Shown here: positions 10,201 through 17,987 of the stretch, in pieces
Layout of the letters: each line of letters opens with the position of its first letter
Numbering within the stretch: the stretch's first letter is position 1
DNA from: Selenomonadales bacterium
GTDB lineage: Bacteria; Bacillota; Negativicutes; Sporomusales; UBA7701
Direction: 5' to 3'
Assembly (NCBI GenBank): GCA_029975165.1
Contig: JARKPR010000067.1
Location: 1-64,000 of the forward strand
DNA length: 64,000 nucleotides
Notes under the pieces: generated by a model
What the model was told of the DNA's origin: nothing
The model's input: the letters and a program-made list of their open reading frames with translations, nothing else
The model's database searches: none
Made by a program: the position numbers and the translations under genes

Positions 10201-10740
10201 GCCGTGGTCCTGGAGCTCGATGAAGAAGTTGTCGGCGCCGAAAATGGCGGCGTACTCGCGGGCCAGGGCCTCGGCGCCGGCGCTGTCGCCGCGCAGCAGC
10301 AAGGCGGGCACCTCGCCGGCCAGGCAGGCGCTGAGAGCGATGAGGCCTTCGTGATATTCGCGGAGCAGCTCTTTGTCGACGCGCGGCTTATAGTAGAAGC
10401 CCTCGGTGTTGGCGCGGGAGACGAGCTCCATGAGGTTGCGGTAGCCGGCGGTGTTTTCGGCCAGCAGGACGAGGTGGTAGTAGGCCTCGCCCTCGACGGT
10501 GGTCCGCTCGTGGCGCGAGCGGGGCGCGACGTACACCTCGCAGCCGATGATCGGCTTTATGCCGGCTTTGACGGCGTTTTTATAGAAGTCGACCACGCCG
10601 CACATCGTGCCGTGGTCGGTGATGGCGACGGCCGGCATGCCGAGTTCCTTGGCGCGGGCCACGAGGCGGTCGGTGCGGCTGGCGCCGTCGAGGAGGCTGA
10701 ATTCGGTATGATTGTGGAGGTGGACGAAGGGAGTGCTCAT
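7300..10740 (-). CDS. dnaE: DNA polymerase III subunit alpha (DnaE type)
   Basis: 1146 residues. Order: an N-terminal PHP domain (HLHNHTEFSLLDG at residues 6-18), palm with GPGRGSAAGS and the catalytic PDIDIDFC (Asp400/Asp402), fingers with VTFGTMAARAAIRDVG, helix-hairpin-helix and a C-terminal OB fold (VRVAGLVAGAKRITTKSG). It has no embedded exonuclease, which separates it from PolC. The residue after FCY is Val where most relatives have Glu; the metal-binding Asp residues are intact. In Firmicutes DnaE works with PolC, extending primers on the lagging strand. The start has AAAGGAAAAG upstream. Confidence 0.96.
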   Translation of the reverse strand: MSTPFVHLHNHTEFSLLDGASRTDRLVARAKELGMPAVAITDHGTMCGVVDFYKNAVKAGIKPIIGCEVYVAPRSRHERTTVEGEAYYHLVLLAENTAGYRNLMELVSRANTEGFYYKPRVDKELLREYHEGLIALSACLAGEVPALLLRGDSAGAEALAREYAAIFGADNFFIELQDHGLAEQKQVNPMLAALAAKLGLGLVATNDIHYIGRQDAESHDVLLCIQTGKTVDDTGRMRFQTNEFYLKSGDEMAALFPAHPEAVANTVRIAERCNVTLEFGKLYLPEFPIPAGLTADAYLRQLCLERLPARYPAAGKTETDRLDYELGVIAQMGFASYFLIVWDFVSYARQEGIAVGPGRGSAAGSIVAYLLGITNIDPLKYGLLFERFLNSERVTMPDIDIDFCYVRRSKIIEYVVQRYGADRVAQIVTFGTMAARAAIRDVGRALNMPYGDVDRIAKLVPGELGITLHRALEVSNELKTLYQNDPEVKKLLDLAISVEGLPRHASTHAAGVVIANEPLTHYVPLQNSTEGFITTQYDKDRIEEIGLLKMDLLGLRTLTVIGDALAMIKQNRDIDIDIDAIPQADPKTCAMLAAGDTAGVFQMESSGMTNLVRELKPERFEDLIPLVALFRPGPLGSGMVTDFINGRHGRKKVAYLHPLLEPILKDTFGVILYQEQVMQIASVLAGFTLSQADLLRRAMGKKKPEIVAAQRDNFMKGAAERHIDARLAEEIFNLIAHFADYGFNKSHSAAYALVAYQTAWLKANYPLEFMAALLTSVMGASDKVGFYIEECRRMGLAVLPPDVNASAAGFTVDGEAIRFGLAGVKNVGDNAIAGLVAERAKGGKYTSLVDFCSRIDMRVVNKRMLDSLIRCGAFDSLGWKRSQLLAVLDQAIDVAAARQRDRDSGQLGLFGDGDAAGADEIAPPRLEELPTEELLAMEKEMTGFYVTGHPLDKYREIMKDYTSVGQLSGDEYGDGQAVRVAGLVAGAKRITTKSGDMMCFVALEDFTGQVEVVVFPRLFDRVSRLLLPDAALAVSGKLSVGEETVKVIADDVIDLGNAKGPANGAPPNGKRTREVRLRLGQGQENDAVFARLKEVFARHQGPAVVYLHLTASRRVVRTDKQYWLDPAPEAIAALEEILGPGTVQVS

Positions 10741-10842
10741 AGACTTTTCCTTTCACTATTAAGCGTCGCCGGTTCGTCAGGCATTTAAGGACAATTTCTC
10801 TTCTGGCGTTGGCGAGTCCTCTTTTTGCGTAGCGGCCGAATG

Positions 10843-10882
10843 GAAAAAGCGGGCGCCCCGGCTTGAGCCCGGAGCCCCGCTT
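10843..10882 (-). terminator. Rho-independent terminator after the peroxiredoxin gene
   Basis: On the minus strand a GC-rich stem, AAGCGGGGC paired with GCCCGCTT through an imperfect middle, is followed by TTTTTCC. The remaining bases to the dnaE start (10741-10842) show no clear feature beyond its ribosome binding site. Confidence 0.7.
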
Positions 10883-10907
10883 ATTTCCCGCGCAGAGAAA
10901 ACGGCCG

Positions 10908-11366
10908 CTACTTGCCGAGTACGGCGAGGACCTCGTCGATATCCGGCAGTTGGGGGATGTCGTACAGTTTGACCCAGGCCACCCGGCCGTTCTCGTCGAG
11001 GATGACGTTGGCCCGCTGGGAGAACCCTTCCGCTTCGCGGAACAGGCCGTAGTCCGCCGCCACCCTGCCGTGCGGCCAAAAGTCGGCCAGCAGCTTGACG
11101 GTGGCGATTTTTAGTTCTTTAGCCCAGGCGTTTTTCGAGGGGTAAGAGTCGACACTCAGCCCCAGCGGCACGGTATTCAGGCGTTCGAAATCGGCCAGGT
11201 GGTCTTCGAGCGATTTCATCTGGTCGCCGCAGACCTTGGTCCAGGCCAGCGGGTGCCAGGAAAGCAGCACCTTTTTCCCCCGGTAAGCTTGGAGTTCGAT
11301 CAGGTCGCCCCGGTTGTCCTTGAGGGCGAAGCCCGGCGCGAAACTGCCGACGGTTATAGGCTTCAC
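10908..11366 (-). CDS. Peroxiredoxin of the AhpC/TSA family
   Basis: 152 residues, thioredoxin fold. The peroxidatic motif is PLAWTKVC, fitting P-x3-T-x2-C, with no second conserved Cys near the C-terminus, so it probably works as a one-Cys enzyme. It reduces hydrogen or alkyl peroxides in the cytoplasm. The GTG start at 11366 is chosen because AAGGAGG lies 8-9 bases upstream. The longer ATG-started frame has no site. Monocistronic, with its own terminator. The phrase LADFWPHGRVAADYGLF is typical of BCP/AhpE-like members. The exact subclass is not certain. Confidence 0.85.
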   Translation of the reverse strand: MKPITVGSFAPGFALKDNRGDLIELQAYRGKKVLLSWHPLAWTKVCGDQMKSLEDHLADFERLNTVPLGLSVDSYPSKNAWAKELKIATVKLLADFWPHGRVAADYGLFREAEGFSQRANVILDENGRVAWVKLYDIPQLPDIDEVLAVLGK

Positions 11367-11553
11367 AAATATCTTCCTCCTTAAGTTTCGAGCTGCGGCG
11401 AAGGCGGCCGTCACCGGTAGTCCCCGCCGTCCTTACGACATATAACTTCGGTGAACGGAGCGGCGATTCCTTTCTGATATTTTTTTCACAGCAACGCAGG
11501 TGTACAACATCGCCACGATGAATTACTTATTCACCATTACAGGGGGTTTTGCC

Positions 11554-12417
11554 ATGCACCATATCGGCATCCTGCAGCTCACCCAGCACCTGGACGACGC
11601 CGTGCGCGGCTTCAGGGACGGGCTGGCCGTGAACGGCTCGGCGGCGACGTTCATTTACCGCAATGCCGACGGCAACGCCGCGCTCCTTCCGGAGCTGGCC
11701 GGCGAACTGGCCGACCAGGTCGACCTGATCTTCGCCTGTTCCGCCCCGGCGGCCAAGGCGGCGGTGGCGCTGCCGGTGCCCGTGCCGGTGGTGTACACGC
11801 CGGTGTTCGACCCGGTCGGCGCCGGCCTGGCGGCTTCGCTGGCCAAGCCGGGCGGCAAGGCTACCGGCATGGCGGGAATGGTGCCGGCGGCAGCCAAGGC
11901 GGCCTTCCTCCGCGAGCTTTTGCCTGCGGCCGTTTCCGTGGGGCTCCTTTACGACGGCGGGGACGCCAACGCCGTCCTCGAAGCGGCCAAATTCCAGACG
12001 GCGGCGGAAACCCTCACGGTATGGACGATAATCGTTTCCCGGCCTGACCACCTGTCCACTCTCGACGAGAAGCTTTCCCCCCGCCCCGACGTCTTATTCC
12101 TGCCCATCGGCAAGCTGGTGGAGGATAATTTTGCGACGATCGCCTATTACGCCGATCTGGCCGCCGTGCCGGTGATCGCTTCCAGCCCGGCCAACGTCGC
12201 CGCCGGCGCTCTCGGCGCCCTGGCCGCCGACCATTACCGCCTCGGCTACGCCTGCGCCGGCCAGGCGGCGCAAATTCTTGCCGGCGCCGACCCCGGCGCC
12301 ATGCCGGTCGGCACGGCGGACAGCCCTGACGTGTATCTGAACGCGGCGACGGCGAAGCGGCTCGGCCTGGAGCTGCCGGCCGCGCTGGCGGCAAGGGCGA
12401 GGGAGATATATGAATAA
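11554..12417 (+). CDS. ABC-type substrate-binding fold protein without a signal peptide
   Basis: 287 residues resembling the ABC substrate-binding family of TrpX/YtfQ-like periplasmic proteins (PF04392 type). Visible are the alternating strands IGILQLTQH, DLIFACSAPAAKAAV, VPVVYTPVFDPVGAGLA, SVGLLYDGGDANAV and VLFLPIGKLVEDNF. Members normally carry a secretion signal or lipobox. Here the first strand starts at residue 2, so the product should stay in the cytoplasm. It overlaps the following U32 gene by 8 bp and no permease or ATPase is near. The ligand is unknown. The start has AGGGGG upstream. Confidence 0.7.
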   Translation: MHHIGILQLTQHLDDAVRGFRDGLAVNGSAATFIYRNADGNAALLPELAGELADQVDLIFACSAPAAKAAVALPVPVPVVYTPVFDPVGAGLAASLAKPGGKATGMAGMVPAAAKAAFLRELLPAAVSVGLLYDGGDANAVLEAAKFQTAAETLTVWTIIVSRPDHLSTLDEKLSPRPDVLFLPIGKLVEDNFATIAYYADLAAVPVIASSPANVAAGALGALAADHYRLGYACAGQAAQILAGADPGAMPVGTADSPDVYLNAATAKRLGLELPAALAARAREIYE

Positions 12418-14329
12418 GATCGAGCTGCTGGCTCCCGCCGGCGCCTGGGACTCCCTCGTCGCCGCCGTCGATGCCGGCGCCGACGCGGTTTACCTGGGCG
12501 GCAAACGCTTCAACCTGCGGCTGCACAGCCAGAGCGCCAATTTCGACGACGCGGCCCTCGCCAGGGCGGCGGATTTCGCCCGCGCCCGCGGCGTGCGCCT
12601 GTACGTGACGGTGGACAGCCTCGTGAACGAGGCGGAACTGCCGGCGCTGCGCACTTACCTCGAGGTTCTGCGGCAGGTCGGCCCCGACGCCCTGCTGATC
12701 CAGGACCCCTGCCTGCTGGAGCTGGCCCGCGAACAGGGGCTGAAAATACCGCTCCATGCTTCGGTGATGATGAATACGCACAGCGAGGCGGCGGTGCGGA
12801 CGCTCCAGGAGTACGGGGTGACGCGGGTGGCGGCGGGCCGGGAGCTGACGCTTGCCCAGCTCGCGCTCATCCGGGAGCGGACGGGGATCGAGACGGAATA
12901 TCTCGCCCACGGCGACATGTGCGTAGCCCACAGCGGGCAGTGCCTGCACTCGGGGCTGGTGTTCGGGCAGAGCGCCAACCGCGGCCGCTGCCTGAAGCCG
13001 TGCCGCTGGCCCTACCGGTTCGCCGCCGGCGGCGCGCTGCTGCCCGCGGGCCGCGACCCGGGGCCGTACAAGCTGGCGGTCAAGGACATGTGCCTGTACC
13101 TCCACCTGCCGCAGCTCATCCAGGCCAAGGTGACTTCCCTGAAGCTCGAAGGGCGGCTGCAGACCCCGGATTCCGTGAGCCGCATCGTCGGCCTGTACCG
13201 GCGGGCGATCGACCGCTACCTGGCCGACCCGGCGGGGTACGCGGCCGGCGCCGACGAATGGCGGTCGCTGCACGCCGGCCGGGTGAGGGATTTTTCAACC
13301 TGCTACGCGTTCGGCAACCCCGGCGCGGCGGCGGTGGGCTACAGCGGTGAGCGCGAACCGCGCTTCTTCAGCCAGGCGGTGAAAGAAGCCTCGCTGAAGG
13401 TGCCGGCCGCGGGCCTGACCGCCGGCCGCGCTTTTCCCACCCGCGCCCGGCCGCTGTTGGCGGTGCGGGTCAACGACCTGGCGGCGCTCACCGCCGCGTA
13501 CGACAACGGCGCCGATGTCGTCTACGTCGGCGGCGAGGCCTTCAAGCCCGCCAAACCGTGGACTTTGGAGGAAATCGCCGAGGCGGTCGCGGCCGCGGAT
13601 GCCCGCGACGCGACCCTGGTGGTGGCGACGCCGCGGCTGACGACGGCGCGGGAGTACGGCGAAGCGGCCGCGCTGCTCCGCTCCTTGGACGATATAAAGC
13701 CCCACGGGGTGATGGTGGGCAATACGGGGACGCTCCGGCTGGCCGGCCGGGCGACCGACCTGCCCCTGTACGGCGATTATTCCTTCAATCTCTTCAATTC
13801 CCTGACGGCCCGATGGTTAAAAAACCAGGGAATCTGCCGGGCGACCGTGTCGCTGGAGGCCACTGCCGGACAGATCGCCGCCATAGCCGCCGCCAGCCCC
13901 CTGCCGCTGGAGGTGGTGGTGCACGGGCCGCTGACGGCGATGGTCAGCGACCATTGCCTGCCCCGGGCCCTTCTGGGCAACGGGGCGCAGCCCGGCCTGT
14001 GCCGGGAAACCTGTCAGGGCGGGAATTTCGCCCTGGTGGACAGCGCCGGCGAAAGCCACGCCGTCAAGCTCGACCAGCACTGCCGCAACCATATCCTGCT
14101 GGCCCGCGACCTTTGCCTGGCCGGCAGGCTGGCGCCGCTGGCCGCCGCCGGCGTCGGCTGCTTCCGCATCGAGGGCCAGCACTATGCCCCGGCCCAGGTG
14201 GGCGCCGTAGTCGCGGTCTACCGCCGGGAACTCGACGGCAGCACGGACGCGGCCGGCGAGCCCGATGTCGCCGCCTTCGCGCCGCGGCCGCTGGGGGTCG
14301 GCGTTTTCCGCTACCAGGCGTCGCGCTGA
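12410..14329 (+). CDS. U32 family protein (RlhA/TrhP/UbiU-type)
   Basis: 639 residues. The N-terminal TIM-like domain starts IELLAPAGAWDSLVAAVDAG. The family signature region reads YLAHGDMCVAHSGQCLHSG, and further Cys residues follow in RGRCLKPCRWPY. These Cys would hold an iron-sulfur cluster. A second half repeats the barrel-like pattern (AAYDNGADVVYVGGEAF). U32 proteins were named collagenase-like, but characterised members act in prephenate-dependent hydroxylation of rRNA or tRNA, or in oxygen-independent quinone hydroxylation. The exact substrate here cannot be told. Translationally coupled to the preceding binding protein. Confidence 0.85.
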   Translation: MNKIELLAPAGAWDSLVAAVDAGADAVYLGGKRFNLRLHSQSANFDDAALARAADFARARGVRLYVTVDSLVNEAELPALRTYLEVLRQVGPDALLIQDPCLLELAREQGLKIPLHASVMMNTHSEAAVRTLQEYGVTRVAAGRELTLAQLALIRERTGIETEYLAHGDMCVAHSGQCLHSGLVFGQSANRGRCLKPCRWPYRFAAGGALLPAGRDPGPYKLAVKDMCLYLHLPQLIQAKVTSLKLEGRLQTPDSVSRIVGLYRRAIDRYLADPAGYAAGADEWRSLHAGRVRDFSTCYAFGNPGAAAVGYSGEREPRFFSQAVKEASLKVPAAGLTAGRAFPTRARPLLAVRVNDLAALTAAYDNGADVVYVGGEAFKPAKPWTLEEIAEAVAAADARDATLVVATPRLTTAREYGEAAALLRSLDDIKPHGVMVGNTGTLRLAGRATDLPLYGDYSFNLFNSLTARWLKNQGICRATVSLEATAGQIAAIAAASPLPLEVVVHGPLTAMVSDHCLPRALLGNGAQPGLCRETCQGGNFALVDSAGESHAVKLDQHCRNHILLARDLCLAGRLAPLAAAGVGCFRIEGQHYAPAQVGAVVAVYRRELDGSTDAAGEPDVAAFAPRPLGVGVFRYQASR

Positions 14330-14413
14330 TTTTCGCCACAAGAGGTAATGTCCGGACTTGTCCACGCCGACACGTCGCCGGCTACGCAGACTACGTGCCG
14401 GTTCTATTGACCG

Positions 14414-14701
14414 TTAACCCCGCAGCGGGCCGCGCTCCCGCTGCGTTTCTTTTTGCGGCTGGCGGCCGCGTCCGGCCCGTTCCGGGCGGGAAAGGCGATG
14501 GCGCTGGCCGGACAGGCGGCGAGCGTGGGCGAAGAAGATGACGATGGCCAAGGCCGCCCAAGCGGCGGCGAACGCCCGGCCGAGGGGCGATGCCAAAAAT
14601 TCCGGCAGCGACAGGGAATAGAGGGCCAGCATAGCCGTGACGGCGACGAGGCTTATCAGCGAGCCGAATTTGCTTATCCGTTCCTTGAACAGTGTGGCCA
14701 C
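14414..14701 (-). CDS. Small two-helix membrane protein, unrecognised
   Basis: 95 residues from a GTG start at 14701, with AAAGGGG 9 bases upstream and a perfect TATAAT at 14733-14738. Two hydrophobic segments (about residues 13-29 and 43-59) fit a membrane hairpin. The last third is basic and polar. Its 3' end runs through the terminator of the convergent U32 gene, so the C-terminal tail may be accidental coding. I know no family for it. Confidence 0.5.
   Translation of the reverse strand: MATLFKERISKFGSLISLVAVTAMLALYSLSLPEFLASPLGRAFAAAWAALAIVIFFAHARRLSGQRHRLSRPERAGRGRQPQKETQRERGPLRG
14421..14454 (+). terminator. Rho-independent terminator after the U32 gene
   Basis: CGCAGCGGG and CCCGCTGCG enclose a 7-base loop and are followed by TTTCTTTTT. 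It overlaps the end of the small convergent membrane-protein gene. Confidence 0.85.
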
Positions 14702-14704
14702 TTA

Positions 14705-14738
14705 TTGACACCCCTTTCAGGAAACCTGGTAAATTATA
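14705..14738. promoter_or_regulatory. Overlapping divergent promoters between the small membrane gene and the DUF2229 pair
   Basis: On + a perfect TTGACA (14705-14710) is followed 19 bases later by TAAATT (14730-14735). On - a perfect TATAAT is read from 14738-14733. Between here and the start at 14896 lies a hairpin with 8-base arms (14775-14782 with 14790-14797) and no T tract. Confidence 0.4.
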
Positions 14739-14895
14739 TGCTGTTCCTAAAGTTGTAAGAATATGCAGCAGTTGGCAGGCGGACATGGCCCGCCTGCAAC
14801 TTCCAGCTATAAAACGGGACCCGGCCAAAATACTAGCTAATGGGAAGGCTACCGCGCCGCCGGTAACGGAGAAAAATGTCAAAGAGGAGAAAGCC

Positions 14896-15807
14896 ATGTC
14901 CATTAACGTCGGCATTCCCCAGGCACTGCTCTACCATGAGTTCGGTGAATTGTGGCGGAATTTCTTCACCAATCTGGATATCCCGGTGACAGTGTCGGGC
15001 GCGACGACCAAGAGGGTGCTGGACCGCGGCACCAGTCTCGCCGAGGACGAATCGTGCCTGCCCCTCAAGCTGTATCTCGGCCACGCCGAATCGCTCCTCG
15101 GCAGCTGCAGCCATTTGTTCGTGCCCCGCATCGTCCGCTACCACCGCGACTTTTTTCTCTGCGCCAAGTTCGCCGGCTTGCCCGACATCGTGCGCAATAC
15201 CTTCGGCCTAAATGCCGGGCAGGTGATCGCCCCCAACATCGACGGCTACCGGCCGCTCTGCCGGCTGGGCGCCATCCGGACCGCCGCCGGGGCCGTCGGT
15301 CGGTCGCTGCTTGCCGGCGCCGCCAGTTACCGGCGGGCCCTGCAGACGTGGCGGCAGCGGCCGCCGGCGGCCGGCGGGCCGGCGGTCGGCAAAGTGGCCC
15401 TTATCGGCCACAGCTATGTTTTGCGCGACCCCTTTCTGGGGGGAGAGATTATCGCGCTGCTGGCGGCGCGGGGAGTGGCGACGGTCACGCCGGCGGACCT
15501 CGACGGCAAAGCGGCGTACGCGGAAACGCGCCGCCACGCCCCGGAGGTGTATTGGCAATTGTCGGCCAGGCTGGCCGGGGCGGCCTGCCATTACGCCCGC
15601 CGTCCCGACGTGGCCGGTCTTGTCCTGGTGTCCTGCTTCGGCTGCGGGCCGGATTCGCTGATGAACGAGTACCTGGAACAGCAGGTGCTGAAAGATTGCG
15701 GCAAGCCGTATCTCGTCCTCAGCCTCGATGAACAAACCGGCCGGGCCGGTGTGGCGACCAGGGTCGAGGCCTTCTGGGACCTGGTGGAACGGAGGCGGCG
15801 GCAATGA
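14896..15807 (+). CDS. DUF2229-type 2-hydroxyacyl-CoA dehydratase-like protein, first subunit (copy A)
   Basis: 303 residues. It starts VGIPQALLYHEFGELW and contains DESCLPLK (Cys54), LCAKFAGLPDIV, SCFGCGPDS and the C-terminal LDEQTGRAGVATRVEAF. These match the half of the large acyl-CoA dehydratase activase-related proteins (DUF2229) that usually follows the activase domain. The conserved Cys residues suggest a [4Fe-4S] cluster, as in 2-hydroxyacyl-CoA dehydratase and double-cubane proteins. Its stop overlaps the next start by 4 bp (ATGA), and the activase faces it at 17028. A paralogue lies at 54532-55443. Substrate unknown. The start has GAGGAG upstream. Confidence 0.75.
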   Translation: MSINVGIPQALLYHEFGELWRNFFTNLDIPVTVSGATTKRVLDRGTSLAEDESCLPLKLYLGHAESLLGSCSHLFVPRIVRYHRDFFLCAKFAGLPDIVRNTFGLNAGQVIAPNIDGYRPLCRLGAIRTAAGAVGRSLLAGAASYRRALQTWRQRPPAAGGPAVGKVALIGHSYVLRDPFLGGEIIALLAARGVATVTPADLDGKAAYAETRRHAPEVYWQLSARLAGAACHYARRPDVAGLVLVSCFGCGPDSLMNEYLEQQVLKDCGKPYLVLSLDEQTGRAGVATRVEAFWDLVERRRRQ

Positions 15808-16889
15808 GAGTCACTTATGCGCATATGGGCTACATGAACGCGCCTGTCCGCCATATGCTGGAAAGCCTGGCCGTCGAGGTGGTGGCAACGCCGCCCGTCA
15901 GCGAGCGGACGATGGAGCTGGGCACCCGCTATTCTCCCGAGGGAGCGTGCCTGCCGTACAAGATCAGTACAGGCACTCTCCTCGAAGGGCTTGACAGCGG
16001 CGCCGACACGGTCGTGACGATGTGCGGGGCCGGCAAGTGCCGGTTCGGTTTTTACGGCACGGTCCAGAAAATCGTCCTTGCCAGGGGCCGGAAAATTGCC
16101 TTCCACACCCTCGACACCGAACGGCTGCTGACCGACCTGTACCGCTTCCTGCGCCAGGCGGCCCCCGCCGCCGGCCGTCTGGCGGTAGCCAAGCATATCG
16201 CCCTGGTCATCAAAAAACTGCGAGCCCTCGACGCTTTGAACGACGCCAAAAACTTCTACGCACCCCGCGCCGCCAATCCCCAGCGGGTCATCGACACCTG
16301 CGACTACGGTGCGGGCGAAATCGCCGGCAGCGACGATTTCGCGGAGGTCAACAGCTGCCGCGAACTCGTCACGGAAACTATGCGCTCGTATTGCCGCGCC
16401 GGCGCCCACCCGCCGCCGAAAGTGGCACTGGTGGGCGAATTTTACCTGCTGCTGGAGCCGTACGCCAACCGCTGGATCGAAAACGCCCTGGTCCGCCAGG
16501 GGGTGGAGGTAAAAAGATTCGTTCACACCGGCGGTTGGGCGTATGCGAAGACGCTGCTGCAATTTTTCGGCTTCTTCGACGAGGAACGCGAATACCTGGC
16601 CCAGGCCAGGCCCTACCTCAATCACCATGTGGGCGGCGAAGGCCTCAAATCGGTGGGCACGGCGCTGTGGAGCGCCCGGCACGGATACGACGGCATCATC
16701 CACATTTTCCCCTTCGGCTGCATGCCCGAGGTCGTGGCCCGCTACGCCCTGAAAAACGTCGCTGCCGATTACGGCCTGCCGCTGCTGACGCTGAGCATCG
16801 ACGAACACGCCAGCGAGGTGGGGCTGGCGACTAGACTAGAGGCATTTGTAGATTGTATTAAGCGTAAAAACCAGGGAAGCCGCCTATAA
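15804..16889 (+). CDS. DUF2229-type 2-hydroxyacyl-CoA dehydratase-like protein, second subunit (copy A)
   Basis: 361 residues. Conserved Cys motifs are GACLPYK, CGAGKCRFGFYG and FPFGCMPEVVARY, and it ends LSIDEHASEVGLATRLEAFVD. The same motifs recur in the paralogue at 53459-54535. With the first subunit it looks like one split version of the DUF2229 region of larger fused proteins. It probably forms an iron-sulfur heterodimer that receives electrons from the ATP-driven activase. The last two sense codons and the TAA stop lie inside a dispersed repeat (16875-16998). The reaction is unknown. Confidence 0.75.
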   Translation: MRVTYAHMGYMNAPVRHMLESLAVEVVATPPVSERTMELGTRYSPEGACLPYKISTGTLLEGLDSGADTVVTMCGAGKCRFGFYGTVQKIVLARGRKIAFHTLDTERLLTDLYRFLRQAAPAAGRLAVAKHIALVIKKLRALDALNDAKNFYAPRAANPQRVIDTCDYGAGEIAGSDDFAEVNSCRELVTETMRSYCRAGAHPPPKVALVGEFYLLLEPYANRWIENALVRQGVEVKRFVHTGGWAYAKTLLQFFGFFDEEREYLAQARPYLNHHVGGEGLKSVGTALWSARHGYDGIIHIFPFGCMPEVVARYALKNVAADYGLPLLTLSIDEHASEVGLATRLEAFVDCIKRKNQGSRL

Positions 16890-16998
16890 GGTCCATCTGC
16901 GGCGTTACGACTGCGGGCGCTTGCTAGCGTACGTCCCTTGTACGCGTCGCGGCGCGTCCTCGTCGTGCCTTGCATCTGGATCCTTCTAGGCGGCTTCC
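16875..16998 (-). repeat. Dispersed structured repeat, copy A (124 bp)
   Basis: Terminal arms GGAAGCCGCCTATAAGG and CCTTCTAGGCGGCTTCC pair almost perfectly. Further in lie the conserved CCATCTGC/GCATCTGG and GCGGCGTT boxes and a central hairpin with GCGTAC/GTACGC arms. It is the reverse complement of the copies at 43029, 62274 and 62741 in window orientation. Relative to the upstream gene's transcription its polarity is the same. It supplies the TAA stop of the preceding gene. No transposase is present. Confidence 0.85.
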
Positions 16999-17027
16999 GG
17001 CAGTCCGGGTAAACTGGCTATTCTCCC

Positions 17028-17987
17028 CTACTCTTTTACAACACTATCGGTCCACTTCCCGCAGCGGTCCCCCCAGCGGGCGATCACTTCTTCGTCCAAC
17101 TTGATTTCGACGACTTCGCAAGTGTTGGGGCAGCCGTCGCAGGCGAAGCTGGCCGTCCGGAAGGGGTCGTCGACGAGGCCGAAGCCCCGGAAGCGGCTGG
17201 CGCGGCCGGCGGCCTGCTCCTGTGCCAGCAGGGCCGCGCCGATCGCCCCCATGACCCCGTGATGGGGCGGAACGACGACCGGGAGGTCCAAGGCCTCTTC
17301 GAAAGCGCGCCGCATGCCGGCGTTGGCGGCCACCCCGCCCTGGAAGACGACCGGGCCGGCAATGGCTTTGCCTTTGCCGACGTTGTTTAGATAGTTGCGC
17401 ACCAGCGCCTGACAGAGACCGCCGAGGATGTCGTCGAGCCGGTGGCCGGTCTGCTGCTTGTGGATCATGTCCGATTCGGCGAAGACGGCGCACCGTCCCG
17501 CCACCCGCACCGGCGAGGCGGCGGCAAGGGCGCGGCGGCCGAAATCCTCGATGCGGATGCCCAGCCTGGCGGCCTGCTGGTCGAGGAACGAGCCGGTGCC
17601 GGCCGCGCAGACGGTGTTCATGGCAAAGTCGGTGACGACGCCGTTCCTGATGATAATGATCTTCGAGTCCTGGCCGCCGATCTCAAGCACCGTCCTGACG
17701 TCGGGGACGATGTGCATAGCCGCGACGGCGTGGGCGGTGATCTCGTTCTTGACGCTGTCGGCGCCGAGGACGACGCCGGCCAGATGGCGGCCGCTGCCGG
17801 TCGTCCCCACCCCCGCCACCGCCAGGGCGGGATGCCGGTCCTTTATCTGCCGCAAGGCCTCCTGGATGGCGTCGATAGGCCGGCCCTGCGTCCGCAGGTA
17901 GACCGTGTCGAGGACGGTGCCGGCGGCGTCCAGCGCCGCGATATTGGTGCTGACCGACCCTACGTCCACACCGAGATAGACCGCCAA
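17028..17987 (-). CDS. 2-hydroxyacyl-CoA dehydratase activase (HgdC/BcrA-like ATPase)
   Basis: BadF/BadG/BcrA/BcrD ATPase family of about 319 residues. Visible are phosphate-binding GVDVGSVSTN, GGQDSKIIII, and the two cluster Cys residues in NTVCAAGTG (Cys127) and GRCAVF (Cys166), which bridge one [4Fe-4S] across a homodimer. It hydrolyses ATP to drive single-electron transfer into a dehydratase. A C-terminal extension with CDGCPNTCEV and GDRCGKW is the piece that joins activase to DUF2229 in fused relatives. The TTG start at 17987 follows GGGAGG by 8 bases; ATGs 9 codons upstream lack a site. It converges with its presumed partners. Confidence 0.88.
   Translation of the reverse strand: MAVYLGVDVGSVSTNIAALDAAGTVLDTVYLRTQGRPIDAIQEALRQIKDRHPALAVAGVGTTGSGRHLAGVVLGADSVKNEITAHAVAAMHIVPDVRTVLEIGGQDSKIIIIRNGVVTDFAMNTVCAAGTGSFLDQQAARLGIRIEDFGRRALAAASPVRVAGRCAVFAESDMIHKQQTGHRLDDILGGLCQALVRNYLNNVGKGKAIAGPVVFQGGVAANAGMRRAFEEALDLPVVVPPHHGVMGAIGAALLAQEQAAGRASRFRGFGLVDDPFRTASFACDGCPNTCEVVEIKLDEEVIARWGDRCGKWTDSVVKE

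Noticed and set aside
9334-10788. Long open frame of 484 codons antisense to dnaE, and similar long frames antisense to many genes (for example 26966-28561 opposite citA).
   Set aside because: They follow from GC-rich third positions of the true genes, have low-complexity Gly/Ala/Asp/Arg composition, and no ribosome sites or known domains.
12410-14329. Collagenase or protease activity for the U32 protein.
   Set aside because: The older name is not supported by the sequence. Conserved Cys residues and characterised relatives favour iron-sulfur-dependent hydroxylation.
14896-16889. One gene broken by a frameshift rather than two DUF2229 genes.
   Set aside because: The two genes overlap by ATGA with proper starts, and the same split occurs in the paralogous pair at 53459-55443.
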